A stretch of DNA of 64,000 nt from Siderastrea siderea (lineage: Eukaryota > Cnidaria > Anthozoa > Scleractinia > Rhizangiidae), in the NCBI GenBank assembly GCA_964030785.1, contig OZ034973.1, positions 2,990,632 to 3,054,631 of the forward strand, written 5' to 3'. Below the pieces are notes generated by a model that was not told the origin of the DNA, did not search any database, and saw only the letters and a list, made by a program, of their open reading frames with translations. Positions 1-12,900 of the stretch are shown here, piece by piece (position 1 is the stretch's first letter; every line of letters begins with the position of its first letter). Made by a program: the position numbers and the translations under genes.

Positions 1-987
1 ATCTCAAGTTATAGACTTTTTACAGAAATATGAACTGATTCTTAAACAAACATGTAAACTACTATAGGTCACACTATAGTCTAGGCCATACTATTTCAAG
101 TGATTGTGTTTCTAACTAGGCTCAATTTCCAGTCATTTTGTGTGCACATGTTTGTCTACACACTATGAGAGAAAATACAGACTAAAGGCTAAAGCTGGCC
201 TGCTTGTTGAGTAGTTCCTTGATGCTGTGATAACCAATTAACGTTATAAAAAAGATTGGATAGATTTATGAATTCTGCCCCAACTATGAAAATCCAATCA
301 AAATTCAATTGTTGTGTTGAAGTATAAAATTTAGGACTGAGGCCCGGTTCAAATGTCGAACTTTACTCTACATGTGCCAAACCTAATGCAAATGAGCAAA
401 AGCTATTGTTTTTGCTTATTTGCATTAGGTTCAGCACATGTAAAGTTCAAGATGTTTGAAATAGGCCTCAGTTTGAATTTTTTGATGCTACACAAAAATT
501 GCAATGATTGAGCTTTCAGGTTAAACTGGAGTCTTGATCACAATGTGTGCCTTAATGACCCTGTCTCAAATTTCAGGAAGATTGGTTTACCAGGGGGGCT
601 GAAGAGGCCTTTTATGTATGGGCCCTAGAAGAATCTGGGCTCTAAGCCATGAAATCTGGGGTTCCCAGCCATTAGGCTTTCTGCAAAAAAGTAAGTTTTC
701 GCCACCACCCAAAGACAAAAGTTAGTAGCATGAGGTCCCGGGCGATGCTAGAGGACAGCCCTGGCCCTTCAACTTAGCTTAAACAGGAACGGGGGTTAGC
801 ACAAACTTCCATCGTTTTGGGACAGGTTTGCTAAGTCACAGATCACAAAAAAACTACGAAAACAATGTGACCTAGATAAGTGGCTCTATATTTTCTCACA
901 GCTTCCTTTTTTTATACCACCCTTTCAACAGCATTAAGATTTATTATAATTTTAAAATCAACCTACACTGTAATTATTGGACTAATG
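1..987. other. Spacer downstream of NCAPH2, no gene seen
   Basis: This AT-rich stretch lies beyond the stop codon of the minus-strand NCAPH2 gene. No reading frame in it looks coding. It contains the hairpin repeat at 338-470, which is listed separately. The 3' untranslated region of NCAPH2 must begin here, but I did not identify a convincing poly(A) site. Confidence 0.5.
338..470. repeat. 133-bp imperfect hairpin (MITE-like)
   Basis: The left arm begins TGAGGCCCGGTTCAAATG and the right arm ends with its approximate reverse complement, CATGTTTGAAATAGGCCTCA-like. The two arms pair over about 60 bases each, including the matching words ACATGTGC and CCTAATGCAAAT. Both arms read in opposite orientation with almost no spacer. 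This is the form of a small fold-back or MITE element. The family is not known to me. Confidence 0.65.
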
Positions 988-3900
988 TCATGGTGAAGTG
1001 TGTTCTCTAAAATTAGCTATAGCTTCATGTCCGGGTGTCATTTTCATTAGTCTGAGCTTCATCGTGTCAACTGCTTTTTCACCAACTCCATCAGCAGATA
1101 TTTCTACATTGTAATTGTTTGCCTACAAAGAAACAAGAATGTTACTTTTTTAAGTGCATTTCTTTGACTTCTGAAAGTATTTACATGTTCATTTTTTATT
1201 GTGTTTACCCAGCTTGGTGACTGTGTAAATACATGTGTGTTCTAACCATTTAGAGCAAAACTCTGGTCTGCTTTTAAACTATATAATTTATTATTGTAAT
1301 GCACGTTAGAGCATAACTATGGATAATGTACAATATAGGTTATTACATATTATTCAGATGCAAGGAGACAGGATAACAGGAGGCTTTTCACTTTGAGAAA
1401 GGCTAATTGAACTGTTTTTTCAGATTCTCTCTATCTCAAACAGAAGCCCACTTTCCTTAGATACTGTTGTACAGTAATTTACCACTGGCCAGCTCTCTCA
1501 AAGAAAGACCCTTTCAATTGGAAGCTGTTCGACAGTAATTTCCTACTGGGTATGTTGAACTCCTGCTATCTCAATCAAACTTGCACTTCCTTTAAGGTTA
1601 CTCTGGACCTTCGCAGATGTCCTCCCGTGTTCTCTGGGAAAAAATTTGTATGCGCGCCATTTTAAATGGAAACACGGCAAACTATATATCGTTGGAAAGG
1701 TTAATAAACATAGATTTCGGGAAAAAAGTACGAATTGCCAGTTTTTTAAATTCCACAGAAGAAAATTGCAATAATGGCCGTGAAAATGACCATGCGTCAT
1801 TCAATCAGCTAAATGAATTAATAGGGTATCAAAATTCGGCAGTTTTCTGGAAATTTGGCCTGAACATTCCTTGGATGGTTTGAAACCAAAGTGTGTCGGG
1901 GATTTTTGAAATTCGAAATATCTCACCCGTGGCGATCTTCAACGCACTGTGCATAGCGTATTCTTTGCCGTTCGAACTTGACAAATTAATTAAAAAATAA
2001 CCAGTCAGAATATCGAAAAATGCTCACACTCTTTTGATGATTGATCCTTTGTGATTAACACTGTGCAATTATTTTGCCAATGTGCTTGCATTTGATACCC
2101 TATTAATTCAATTGAATGACACATGGTCATTTTCGCAGTTGTTTGCGATTTTCTTTTGCGGAATTGAAGAAACCGGCAACTCATATTTTCTTCCGAAATC
2201 TACATTTAATAACCTTTCGAATGATATATAGTTTGCTATGTTTTCCTCTAAAATGGCGCGCATACAAATTTTTCCCGGAGGACACCAGCAAAGGTCCAGA
2301 GTAACCTTAAGAGTGTGGACAAAATGTATACATGGTGCTTTTTATTTTTACTTTGTGTAGTGTTACAGGTTCACAAAAAAATCAAACCCATAATAAACCA
2401 AAGAAGGGAAGTGCAATAGGCATTACTCACTTGCCAGAGCACAAATAATGCACATGGTATTGTTTATTTTTTTTTTTTTGCCTGGCGTTACTGACAATTT
2501 CAACTCTCAGTTAATTGTTTGGTTTGGAATAAACTTTGTATTTGTTTTTTTTTTTCAAGTTTGTATGTGACTGATCAAATGTTGCCACAATTTAATCAGA
2601 CAATTTCACACAATTTTGCAAGTTCTATTTTCAACAACAAAAGGATAAAGATTTAAGATAACAGTTTCAACTTACCAGCTGCAATGTGGCTAGAAATAAT
2701 CTGCAGATCTCAAATGGTTCCTGCAAGTAAAATGAAGTTGACAAAATCTATTGGAACCATTCTTCTCATAATCTGGGCATTCTGAAATTTTTGCTTTAAT
2801 AAATACATTTTCTATATCAGAAAATATTGTACATTAGTACCTTTTCATGAGCCATCTCTTTGAAAGTTTGGTTACATTTTCCTGAGCAAAAAAGATGGAT
2901 AAGTAAATTAATACTTTATCTATTGATGTAAACTTGGCTGTATTATTTTTAATACAGTTAAAATTATAGATATAAATGGGATTAGAACAGGCTTAATCAC
3001 CTCTGAATGACTCCAGTATTTCTTCACCATACTTGTGTATGTCAAATGCTCGATGGGTTTCCTGCAAATATAATCAGTTTCAATCAAGTTTCAGCACCAT
3101 CTAAATATCATGTGATTGAATGGACAGTTGGGCTACACATAAAATACCAGTGATAGATAATGCAGTTCACCTCTTGGGCTAACACTGGGACGATTCTCTC
3201 TTCCCAGTCTCGGACTCTTCTGCTCAAGTCTGTCTCCTGGGCGTACTGTTGTGCCTCTGTAAGATAGCCGTCCTGTGCAGAAGAAGCAATAATACAGGAA
3301 AGATCACTAAATACTTATTTAGGTTAATACAGTTTCAAGTATAACTAGTGTAAATGGGTTTGAGTTGTTATGGCGAGATCACCGTTCAATTCACTTGGTT
3401 AACTAAAAATTGAGTCAAATACTTACCACATATAGACGAACCAGTTCTTCATAGCTTGAAATAATGCCTTCTGAAGGTTCATCTAATGCTGTGAATTGAA
3501 ATTTGAGTTTAAAAAGTAAGAAAAGCTAAAACTAGGCAAACAACTAAAAATAACTTTCAGTTTGTCTCTCTCAATTCAATATTGTCATACCCATTGGTTC
3601 AACTGGCTCAGGACCATCACCATCTCCTATGCACAAATTGCCATCAACTCCGCCACCAAAATCATCATCATCATCACTGCCAACTTGGTTATCTTCTGAT
3701 GTGTGGAAAAAAGAAAATGTTGTTTAATTCACACTGAGCCAAGTCAGCAAAAAAGGCCATGTTTATGAAAAGACAAATACAAAATAATATGTGCAGGGAT
3801 AATTTACCAAAACCTTGTTCTTCAATTTCCACTTCTTCATTCTCTTCTGATTTGACCACAATGGATTTCAATTCTTCAATTTCTTCTTCAGTCGCAAGCT

Positions 3901-6900
3901 GGGACTAAAATAATAATAATAAAAAAAACAATTGGGTTAACAGAGAACAGCTAAATGTCCCATTGATTAGCCCCCAAGCAGGACTTTTGCCTTCTTCCCC
4001 TGCAGACAAGTTGCTACCTCTGTTATTCTGTGTACTACTGAAAAATGTTTTGAGAAGGCTGGTGCAAAGAATATCAATTTCTGATCCGAGTTTGCTAGTT
4101 ATAAGGATGGAACCATAATGTCTTACCTCAAAAAAACAAAAAAAACTAAGAGCTAGGATTTGCCCATCACTCAAGTGACAGATACAAGCCTGACGGAAAC
4201 ATCCTGCCCTTGCCCAGCACTTATAATTCACTGAATTACTCAGGCAGTACTTATTTGCCCAGTGATACATTAATTGATCTTTTTTATCTCACCAGAAGTT
4301 GTTTTTGCTTGGCCTGCACTTTTTGCTGTCTTCTGAACTCTATCCAGTACAAGTATTCAAACTCTGAAAAGAAAAATGTTGATATAAACTGTATAAATGT
4401 AAGAAGGATTGTGATGTGAATGATTATGCAAACTTTTAACAAAGCTCCTTACTTGTACAAAAAGTGTGAAGATAAGATTGATTATTTCCACTAACCTGGA
4501 AATGCTGGCGTTTTAAGTGGGTTTTTCAGCATTTTGGATGCATGTGAATAAACTGCAAATACAAATACATATAAATAAATAAAGAAAGAAAGAAAGAAAG
4601 AATGAAAGAAAGAATGAATGAATGAATGACGGAATGAATGAATGAATGAATGAATGAATGAATGAATGAATGAATGAATGAATGAATGAATGAATGGAAA
4701 GAGGGTAGTTTGAAAAAAAAAAGCTGATTTAATGTGATGAAAAATTACACTCAGGGTTTTTGCAAAAAACAACAGAGCTTTGTCCCATTGCTTTAGAAAA
4801 CAAAGATTACCAGTAATCCACAACAAAAGTATGACATTCAACTTACATGCTTGAGATATAAACTGGTTGATGGGGATAAGAGTTGGTTCCTTCTTCTCGT
4901 CTTGTCGTTTTCTTTTCTTCTTATGCTGCTGTGATACTAATGATGATGGCTTCTTAAAGGGCTTACCTACAAAAGGTAAGTGCTCTGACTAATTCACTGG
5001 CAAAGTTGGACTTAAGTTGGACAAAGGAATGTTTCTATAGAAACTGTGGGGCTGCATTAATGCGGGAATGAAACACTGATATCAGCAAAGTCAATATAAA
5101 GTGAATAATTTGGCCATCAAAGAGAGATCTTAGCACCCAAGTTTATGAGTACTAGCCCTTCGTCAGACTGAATAGATTCAGGGCTAACACTCAAAACATC
5201 AGCTTTTGAATCTCTTTACTGCTACTACTAGTTTACCTTGTATCAACTTATAAGCTGGTCAGTTTACCAGGGTTCATACATAAACTGGGAAAGAAAATTC
5301 CATGACTTTTCTGTGACTTTTAATCCAATTCCATGACCTCAAAATTGACAAGAAGACTGGTGGAAAATTAGTGTACTGGCTGAATGTTTTCATGATTGAC
5401 ACAAAGTTTCCTCAATTTTGGAAAATTAGTATACTGGCTGAATGTTTTCATAATTGACACAAAGTTTCCTCAATTTCGTTACTTTTCAACCATTAGCTTA
5501 AACAGTAATGTTTTTGGAAAAATTTGAAATTCCATGACTTTCCATGACCCAAGCAAATTTTTCTAACTTCCATAACTTTGGCCTGGAATGCAAACTTCAA
5601 ATTCCATGACTTTTCATGACCTTTCCATGACCATGTGAACCCTAGTTTACTGGCCATGACCATGAGTACACACACCTTTCTTAAAAGGTTTGTCCTTCCA
5701 AACTCCTGGTTCATGAGGATCCAACATTTTCCAGTGATCTTTAAACTACAGAATGTGATAAATATAAGAGAAATGATGACCATCAAATTTCATGTTATCA
5801 CCAATTTGGTTATGCAATGACTCAATTAACACACATAGTTTACATAAAGAGTGGAAAATGTAATTAACTCACAGGTAATTTGTGCACTTGCTTTTGTTGT
5901 GGTGCTTCCCTGGCTCTTAATGCTCTTCTTTCTTCATGAGCTTCCTAAACATGTTTAAACAAAAACTTGCAGTTACTTATAATTGAAGGTGGTTGTCTGT
6001 TCTGATTTTTTGTTAACAGTTGAAAATGAAATTTCCCTTTACATTATTAATACTTGTTCAGACATTCAAGAGATGAGATTAAAGAAAGTGATCATCAAGG
6101 ATCAGATGTCTTGCTATTTAGACAAATTCTCCTTACTAGTTCCATAAGAAATGTATGGAGAACAGTAAGGAGAATATGCATCTTTACATCGTGGCTTAAA
6201 GGGTTTAGGGTGTAAACTGTTTATACAATGAAATGAAATGATTGATTGATTGTTTGACCACTTCAGAGGACTGGAACCAAATTTCTAAAGTCAATGCTTG
6301 ATTACGCATGCCACAAACTTTCTTTTGAAAATAATTTGGAATTAATTTTGGTTTTGAACCTTCACCTGTTCATTCTCAGTGTCATTTTCACCACAAATAT
6401 TCCCGGCATCGCCATTATCATCTTCAAGGACATCCTCATCCATTAATTGAGGTGTATCCAAGTTGTCATCAACTTCTATTAAGCAAAGCAATAAAATGGA
6501 TAATTTACATGTAGCACATATTAATTTCAGAGAGAACATGGACTGTCAATCATGCCCCAGCATCAAACCCATGGAATGGCCATACTGCCTAGAGCTCAAA
6601 ACATTCAGGGGTTTTGCTTGAGGCCACAGGCCGGATGTAACACCCGGTCATTTGACACATAAGGTCTGGTAATTTTACATGAAATAATTATTTTCTGAAG
6701 TTTAATGTCACTGTTCCAAGCCAACTTGAGCAGCTTATACAAATTGAAAACACGCTTTAATAGTAATAACTCCTAGGAAAGAAATGCACAGACTCAGTTT
6801 GGCATAATGGAGAGACACATCCCTTACGGTTTGGCATGACAAGCGACTTCCATATGCTTGACCATTTAAGCCTCACTAGTCCTCCCAGCGCTACACGCCG

Positions 6901-9900
6901 TGATACAGAACAAGAGTATTGGAAGTAATATATCAAACACGAGAAAGAGTGTTTCATCAGGATATCCAAACACCGAGGAGTGGGTTGAAAAAACGAGGCG
7001 CAGCCGAGTTTTTTTAACCGACTTCGAGGTGTTTGGATACCTGATGAAACACTCTTTCGAGTTTTTGATATGGCTTCTCAAACCATTCATAATTCTTGGA
7101 GAAATTCAAAGCAGAGGTTCGCAAAACTTTATGCTAATTAAGATCCGGTTTCCAAACCACCGTCACGGTAGTGATTTCCTTTGTTTTCTCTTTATGAATT
7201 ATTAATGAGTTTGAGAAGGTCTGAATAAACAATCACGTGACCTTAGATGCCTCACCTATCTCCCCAGCACTGTATGCTGACACCACACAAACAGCCAGTG
7301 CTGGATCAGACAAGAGTATTGGCAGGTGCACGTATAAATCAATAGAACAAACAAAAAACAAAGCTTGGAGGAAGTCGCCAATGAGACTTAACCGAACAAA
7401 ACACGAGAGGGAAAGTGTCCCCAATTTATTGAAACTGAAATCCAGACAGAAAACATACAAGAAGAGGAGGGAGAGTGGGAAAAAACTTACACTGTATTTG
7501 ACTTACTAGTGATACAAATGCTTGCCACAAGAAAATTGAACTTTAACAGAGTCCCTGAGCTTTTATAGCCAGACATAGAACAACAAGTGCAGCCAATATA
7601 AAAATACGTACTAAACTGTAGCTAGACAGCACGCAGTAAAACTACATCAATGAATGGAACATTCATGGCCTTAGGCCAACAGAAACTAGCGAAAGAAAAC
7701 TGACCAGACAGAGTTGCAACACTGGAAAATAACATGCAAATGTTCAGAATGCTAGGAAAGGTAAAGTACATTGTTGCCCCTCGACCACCCATGGTGCATG
7801 AGCATTGTCACGTTCCATTAACTGCATTTTACAGTACGTGCTATAAAACTTTCGTATATAAATCGGATGAGTTTGTGTTTGTTTAACAAAGATAGAGTTG
7901 AGCCTTTTTTGTTCACTTGTGTAACTTGTGAAAAAAATGATCATTCCCACATTCTTCCCGACTGGAATGGAATCTACTGAAAATGGATACCTGCAGACTG
8001 ATAATTATCATAATTGCCAATTCAAATGTTTAATTTTTGTGAGCATTTTAATGCCTTAATAGACCTTCCCAGTTAACCACTTCTGGTTCAGGGGACACAG
8101 AGAATGGCATTTCAGCAAGTCCAATTTCAAAAATTTTTCCTGGGGGAGGGGGAGGGGGTAGGGCATGCCCCCAGACTTCCCTGGAAGTTCATGCCTTCAG
8201 TGCTCACGTCCGCTTGTTCTGTCTATGAATCCAGTACTTTAAAATGTTACTGATGCCCTGAACATTTATAATATTTCAGTCCAAAATAAATTCAGTCTAT
8301 GAATTTTTACTCCCTATTCAACACCTGGCAGGTTGCTTAAATTTATCTCCCTTTTCAAGTAAAAACTACAGTAATCAACAATACACCTTAGTTTTCACCA
8401 GTAGAAAAAGCATACCCATTTCAGACCAACATGGTTCATCACCTGTGGCATTTGTGGTGAATGCCATTAAGATGTGGGTTCCAAAGTTCATGCATGTGCT
8501 GTAGTTCTTTCTTTAATTTTTCTGGAGTAGAATTTCTTTTTTTAGAATGTTTTTCAAAATTTGGCACCATGTAAGGTATTAATGGTTAAGAAAGATGGGA
8601 TTGAATGAAAAAGAGAAGAAATACCCTAACCAGGTAAATCCACAGGTTCAAAGTTTCCATCATCTACAGGAACTTGATTGGCAGGTTGTTCACTAGTTGC
8701 AGGCTGGGGATCTGAATAGTAACACAAATTCAACAAATTCAAAAATGTGGCAAAGTTAACAGTGCACAATTCACCCAAAGTGTACAATTATTGTATAATA
8801 GTGGTATCCTGCTGGGTAGATTGAGGCTGATGCTTGACAAAAAAAAAAGGAATTCTCTGAGTGGCTTTTCATCCACTGTTTCCAGATTGACTTGGAATGC
8901 AGCAGGACGGCTGAGGAAGAGGATGTCAAAATGTCATCGTGCAACGAGCGTGATAGCTGATTACTAAGCATTTTGATAAAATGTCTGACTCAATTTGATG
9001 TCGTCTCAGGTCTAGTATTATTTACATGATGAAAGGGAACTTGAGCACAGACGTTTTTGAGCCATGGATGTCAAGCAAAAGTTGAATGTTTTTCCTTGTT
9101 GGTTTATTTTTGCTCCAAAGCCTGAAAAACTCTTGTTTTGGTGTCTGGTGGCTTGCCGTTATAAATGTGTTGGCATCAGAATCTTGAAACTTGAAACTTC
9201 TGGTTAAAGACCATGGCTCAAGAACGCCTGTGCTTAAATTCCCTAACAAAAAAAGAGAAGGCAAGACACAATCAGAACTATTCAGAGCCAATTATTGGCT
9301 TTCACACTGGTCACCCAGGACATACTATCATTTTGTTCCCTCAGCTGCTCTGTTAATGTGTGAGCTCTCTATTTGCAGACTGCAGACTATTGCTAACCAA
9401 TCCCTACTCCCTTCCCTAGTGCAGGTTTAACGGCAGTCTGTGCAGGTTTAACAGCAGTCTGTGCAGGTTTAACGGCAGTCTGTGTAGCCTGCAATGTACT
9501 GCCTGTTTTCTTGCAGTCTACAGATCAACTACAGCCTGCGGTTTGAGACCTGGAGACTGCACTCTGCAAATGTTGCACACAGGATAAAATAATGCAAGTA
9601 CGAAGAATGATCATTCTCCAATTAACCTTGTGTAGCTGAGGGTGTAGAAGTCATCAGTCGCTTGAAGGAGCCATCCAACAAGGACAGGTGTGTTAAATCC
9701 AGAAGAAGAGTCCCAGAGGCATGCACTGTACAGGTATTCATCTGTCAACAGGAAATACATTAAACCAATATTGATCAGAAAATAATATTTTGTTGAAGCA
9801 TCTCAGATGCTGGGTAACAGTGTCTTTCGATGTTCATTCCCATCAGTTACTGAATGGACTGACTCCACATTCAGATAGCAGAAGTATTAGGCTTATTGGT

Positions 9901-12900
9901 AATTTAAGATAAGATACCCTGGATTTAATGTACCATAATGCTCCATAATTTTGTTTGGCTTATGAAGCTTCTTGGCTTAGGGTTGACAACCCAATGACAG
10001 GGACCACTAGGTCTCAAACAATCCACCTCCAGATCATTTGTGGTCCTAAACTTAATCTTGAAATACATCACCGGCAGGAAAACTAACTGCCCAGCATTAT
10101 AACTAAAATATTAATTTAACAAACGTACAGAATATAAAGAGTTTAGTAACAAGTCAGAGTTTTCATTGTTGTAAGAAATGTAGTAAACAGGTAATAAAAA
10201 GGAAAACTGAAGTGAAGGTTACCTTAAAATCATTTCGACTTCCCAGAACCTCACCAGTACGACTATCAAGGAAAAATAAAAATAAGATAAATGTGAGATA
10301 CACATTTTGCATATATCTAAGGAATAAAGTTTAAAAACTCTAAGTAAATAAGAATTCTAATGTAGAATTAAAATTTGGAAAACCAAACCTTAATAGCACA
10401 TCTTCTTTGTCTTTCTCTCCCAAAGGGAGTAGAGCAAGAGGGGTTCTTGGGACAATTTGTGAACCCTGTAAAAGACAACATATAAAAAAATTGACACACA
10501 TGAATGTTGCTGGTGTTACAATAAAATTTAATCCTCTTAAGAGTTAAATATCTCAAAATGGCATAGAAATGGTGTGAAAAACAGTGGCTCAGCTTTTTGA
10601 TTAGCATACAGGTAGGTGTTCATGCCTTCTAGAGAAAGAGTTGCTGCCTTTTCTTTTATCAAAAACATTTTCATTTCCATCAATTTTAGATTGCATGGAA
10701 AGGGGCTTCAAATTTCCTATTTAAGTCAGACCTCTGTACAACAGTCACCCTTGAGACAGAAAGAATACAACAGGGTTCAGAAACAATTTTCCAGAACTTT
10801 TTCAGGATGCGGACAGATTTTTCCAGGGCTCCCAAATGCACAATAATTGAAGCAATAAACCCTTATGAAATAGAAATCCAAAAATAATACTGCTGAAAAT
10901 TGTTTTTAAAGAAAATTTTATTACAAGAGTTTATAGATAAGGACTTTCTAGTCCTGGAAAATGCCAGAAAAAAATTCCAGGACTTTCCAGGTCCTATACA
11001 AACCCTGTACTGCAATGGCCATCATAGAGAGGTGGAGCTGTTATGGTGGCATGTGTTTGGGGGGGAGGAGTTAAGAGTGTTTTAAATGGAGTGGTGGATG
11101 GGACAACAACAACACAATATGGTGGTTGAATAAATTACAGGGAGGTTTCAGTAAAAGTACTGGAGTGAATGTGTCTGCAGGCAGAACAAGAAAAATGGCC
11201 ATTAAATTAAAGGCAGTTAGTGCAGATCAACTTTACTAAGACTAGGGAGGGTAAAAGATCTAATGCAAAACTCATTTTCATTTGAAAGGTTTCACATCAG
11301 GCCTGAATTAAATTTGAATACCTCTCTCTGCAAATCATTTTCATCCTCCTTTAAGTCAATATTTTTAGCTTCTTTAATGTCATCTAATGACAGGAACTGA
11401 AAGGCACAAAATGATGTTTAATAAAATTTGGTAGTATGCACAAAGAAATTAATGTTAAAGGTAACACTGCATCTTTCAATAACTCTGAACTTCAAACCCA
11501 ATAGATAATAGTTCTTTTTACTGCCATCTATGATAAGGCTCAGTAGTGTAGTGGTTAGCCTGTTGGACTTCAGATCAGTGGTTCAATGCCCAGTCCCTGC
11601 CATCGTGTTGTTTCCTTAGACAAGAAACTTTACCCCACATTGTCTCTCTCCACCCAGGTGTATAAATGGGTACTGGGAACATTACTGCTGGGAGTAACCC
11701 TGCGATGGACTGGCATCCCATCCAGGTGGGGGAAGGGATAGCAATACTCTCAGTTGCTTCATGTTACAGAAACCGGGATGGGCCGGGTGGGCCTCCTTGG
11801 CTCGCGTGTGGCTTTACCTACCTTTACCTATGATAATTACATTGCCAACTAACCGACCATAAAAAAGAAAATGGGTATTAAAAATCCACCAATAAAAACA
11901 CATGGATGTGTTGCCCTTTTGAACACGTTGAACTAAAGTTCTTTGTTTTTTAGACTTTTGCTAAGATGATTAACGGTAGTGAAAAACACAACTGTTGGTT
12001 GAGTCTTGAACTTCAGATTTCACGTGATACGAAAGGAGCAGTTACTGAGTTTGCACTGAGGAAACATGTTTTTGACCTGAGGTCTAACAACTATAAAATA
12101 ATTATGTACCTCTATGTTGTCATCCCTGAATGAAGCATCTTTGTCTTTTCCCTGGTCATCAACTGATGAAGCTTGCTGAAGTCGTCTGTCATAAGAAATG
12201 AAAAATGAATAGACAACAAACCCAATCATCCCAGTTCTTTTCTGATCTCATCACTAATAGTATTACATCACAGTAACTTACTTTTTGCTTGCTATAAGAT
12301 CCAAAGTCTGGTACACCAATGTGTATAAATACTCCACCTAAAACAGTAAATCATGTCACTGTTAAAAACTAACACAAAAAATATATACACTGTATCTGGT
12401 TTCAATCATCAAGCATGATTCTCACTCCTCTGGACCTCAACATTTGAAATAGCACTAAAAATTGACTTAAAGTGCTTGGCTTAAAACCCTTGGCAGATAA
12501 AGGATAGTATCCCTACTTCTTTGCACCTCCAAACAGTTCCCTCCCCAATGCTACATGCTCTGTCCAATAACCTTAGAAAATGCCCCGGGAAGGGAGGGGG
12601 GGGGAGGAATATCCCATATGCATTGGATACAGGTATGTGCTGCTGTATTTATGGTGTTTTATTGGACTGAGATGCGGAATACTTTTTCACTTTTTAAAAA
12701 TTTATGCAAACATATTTGACAGTACCTTTCCTTTTTGCCAGTTTATTAGTATTAGATGTTTTGTATCATCCTCTCTAAATTTAGTCCTTAATAAATAAAA
12801 TGTTTGAAAATAACAGACTGCTGTTAAATCTGAAATGGGGTACAAAATATATCCCCTTTAGTCTTAGATGGGGTAGTGAATTACAGAACCTTTTGTCTGA

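Noticed and set aside
4491..4841. Frame of repeated HSFI
   Set aside because: It is the AATG microsatellite plus intron sequence; only its first bases overlap a real NCAPH2 exon in the same strand.
7237..7509. 90-codon plus-strand frame in an NCAPH2 intron
   Set aside because: No similarity recognised, no splice or promoter context, and the antisense frame is equally open.
9421..9483. CRISPR-like spaced repeat
   Set aside because: It is a simple tandem repeat without unique spacers, in an animal intron.
11537..11620. Possible tRNA gene (A and B boxes)
   Set aside because: The boxes belong to a SINE: there is no cloverleaf, the body is a SINE core and 9-bp target-site duplications flank the whole unit.
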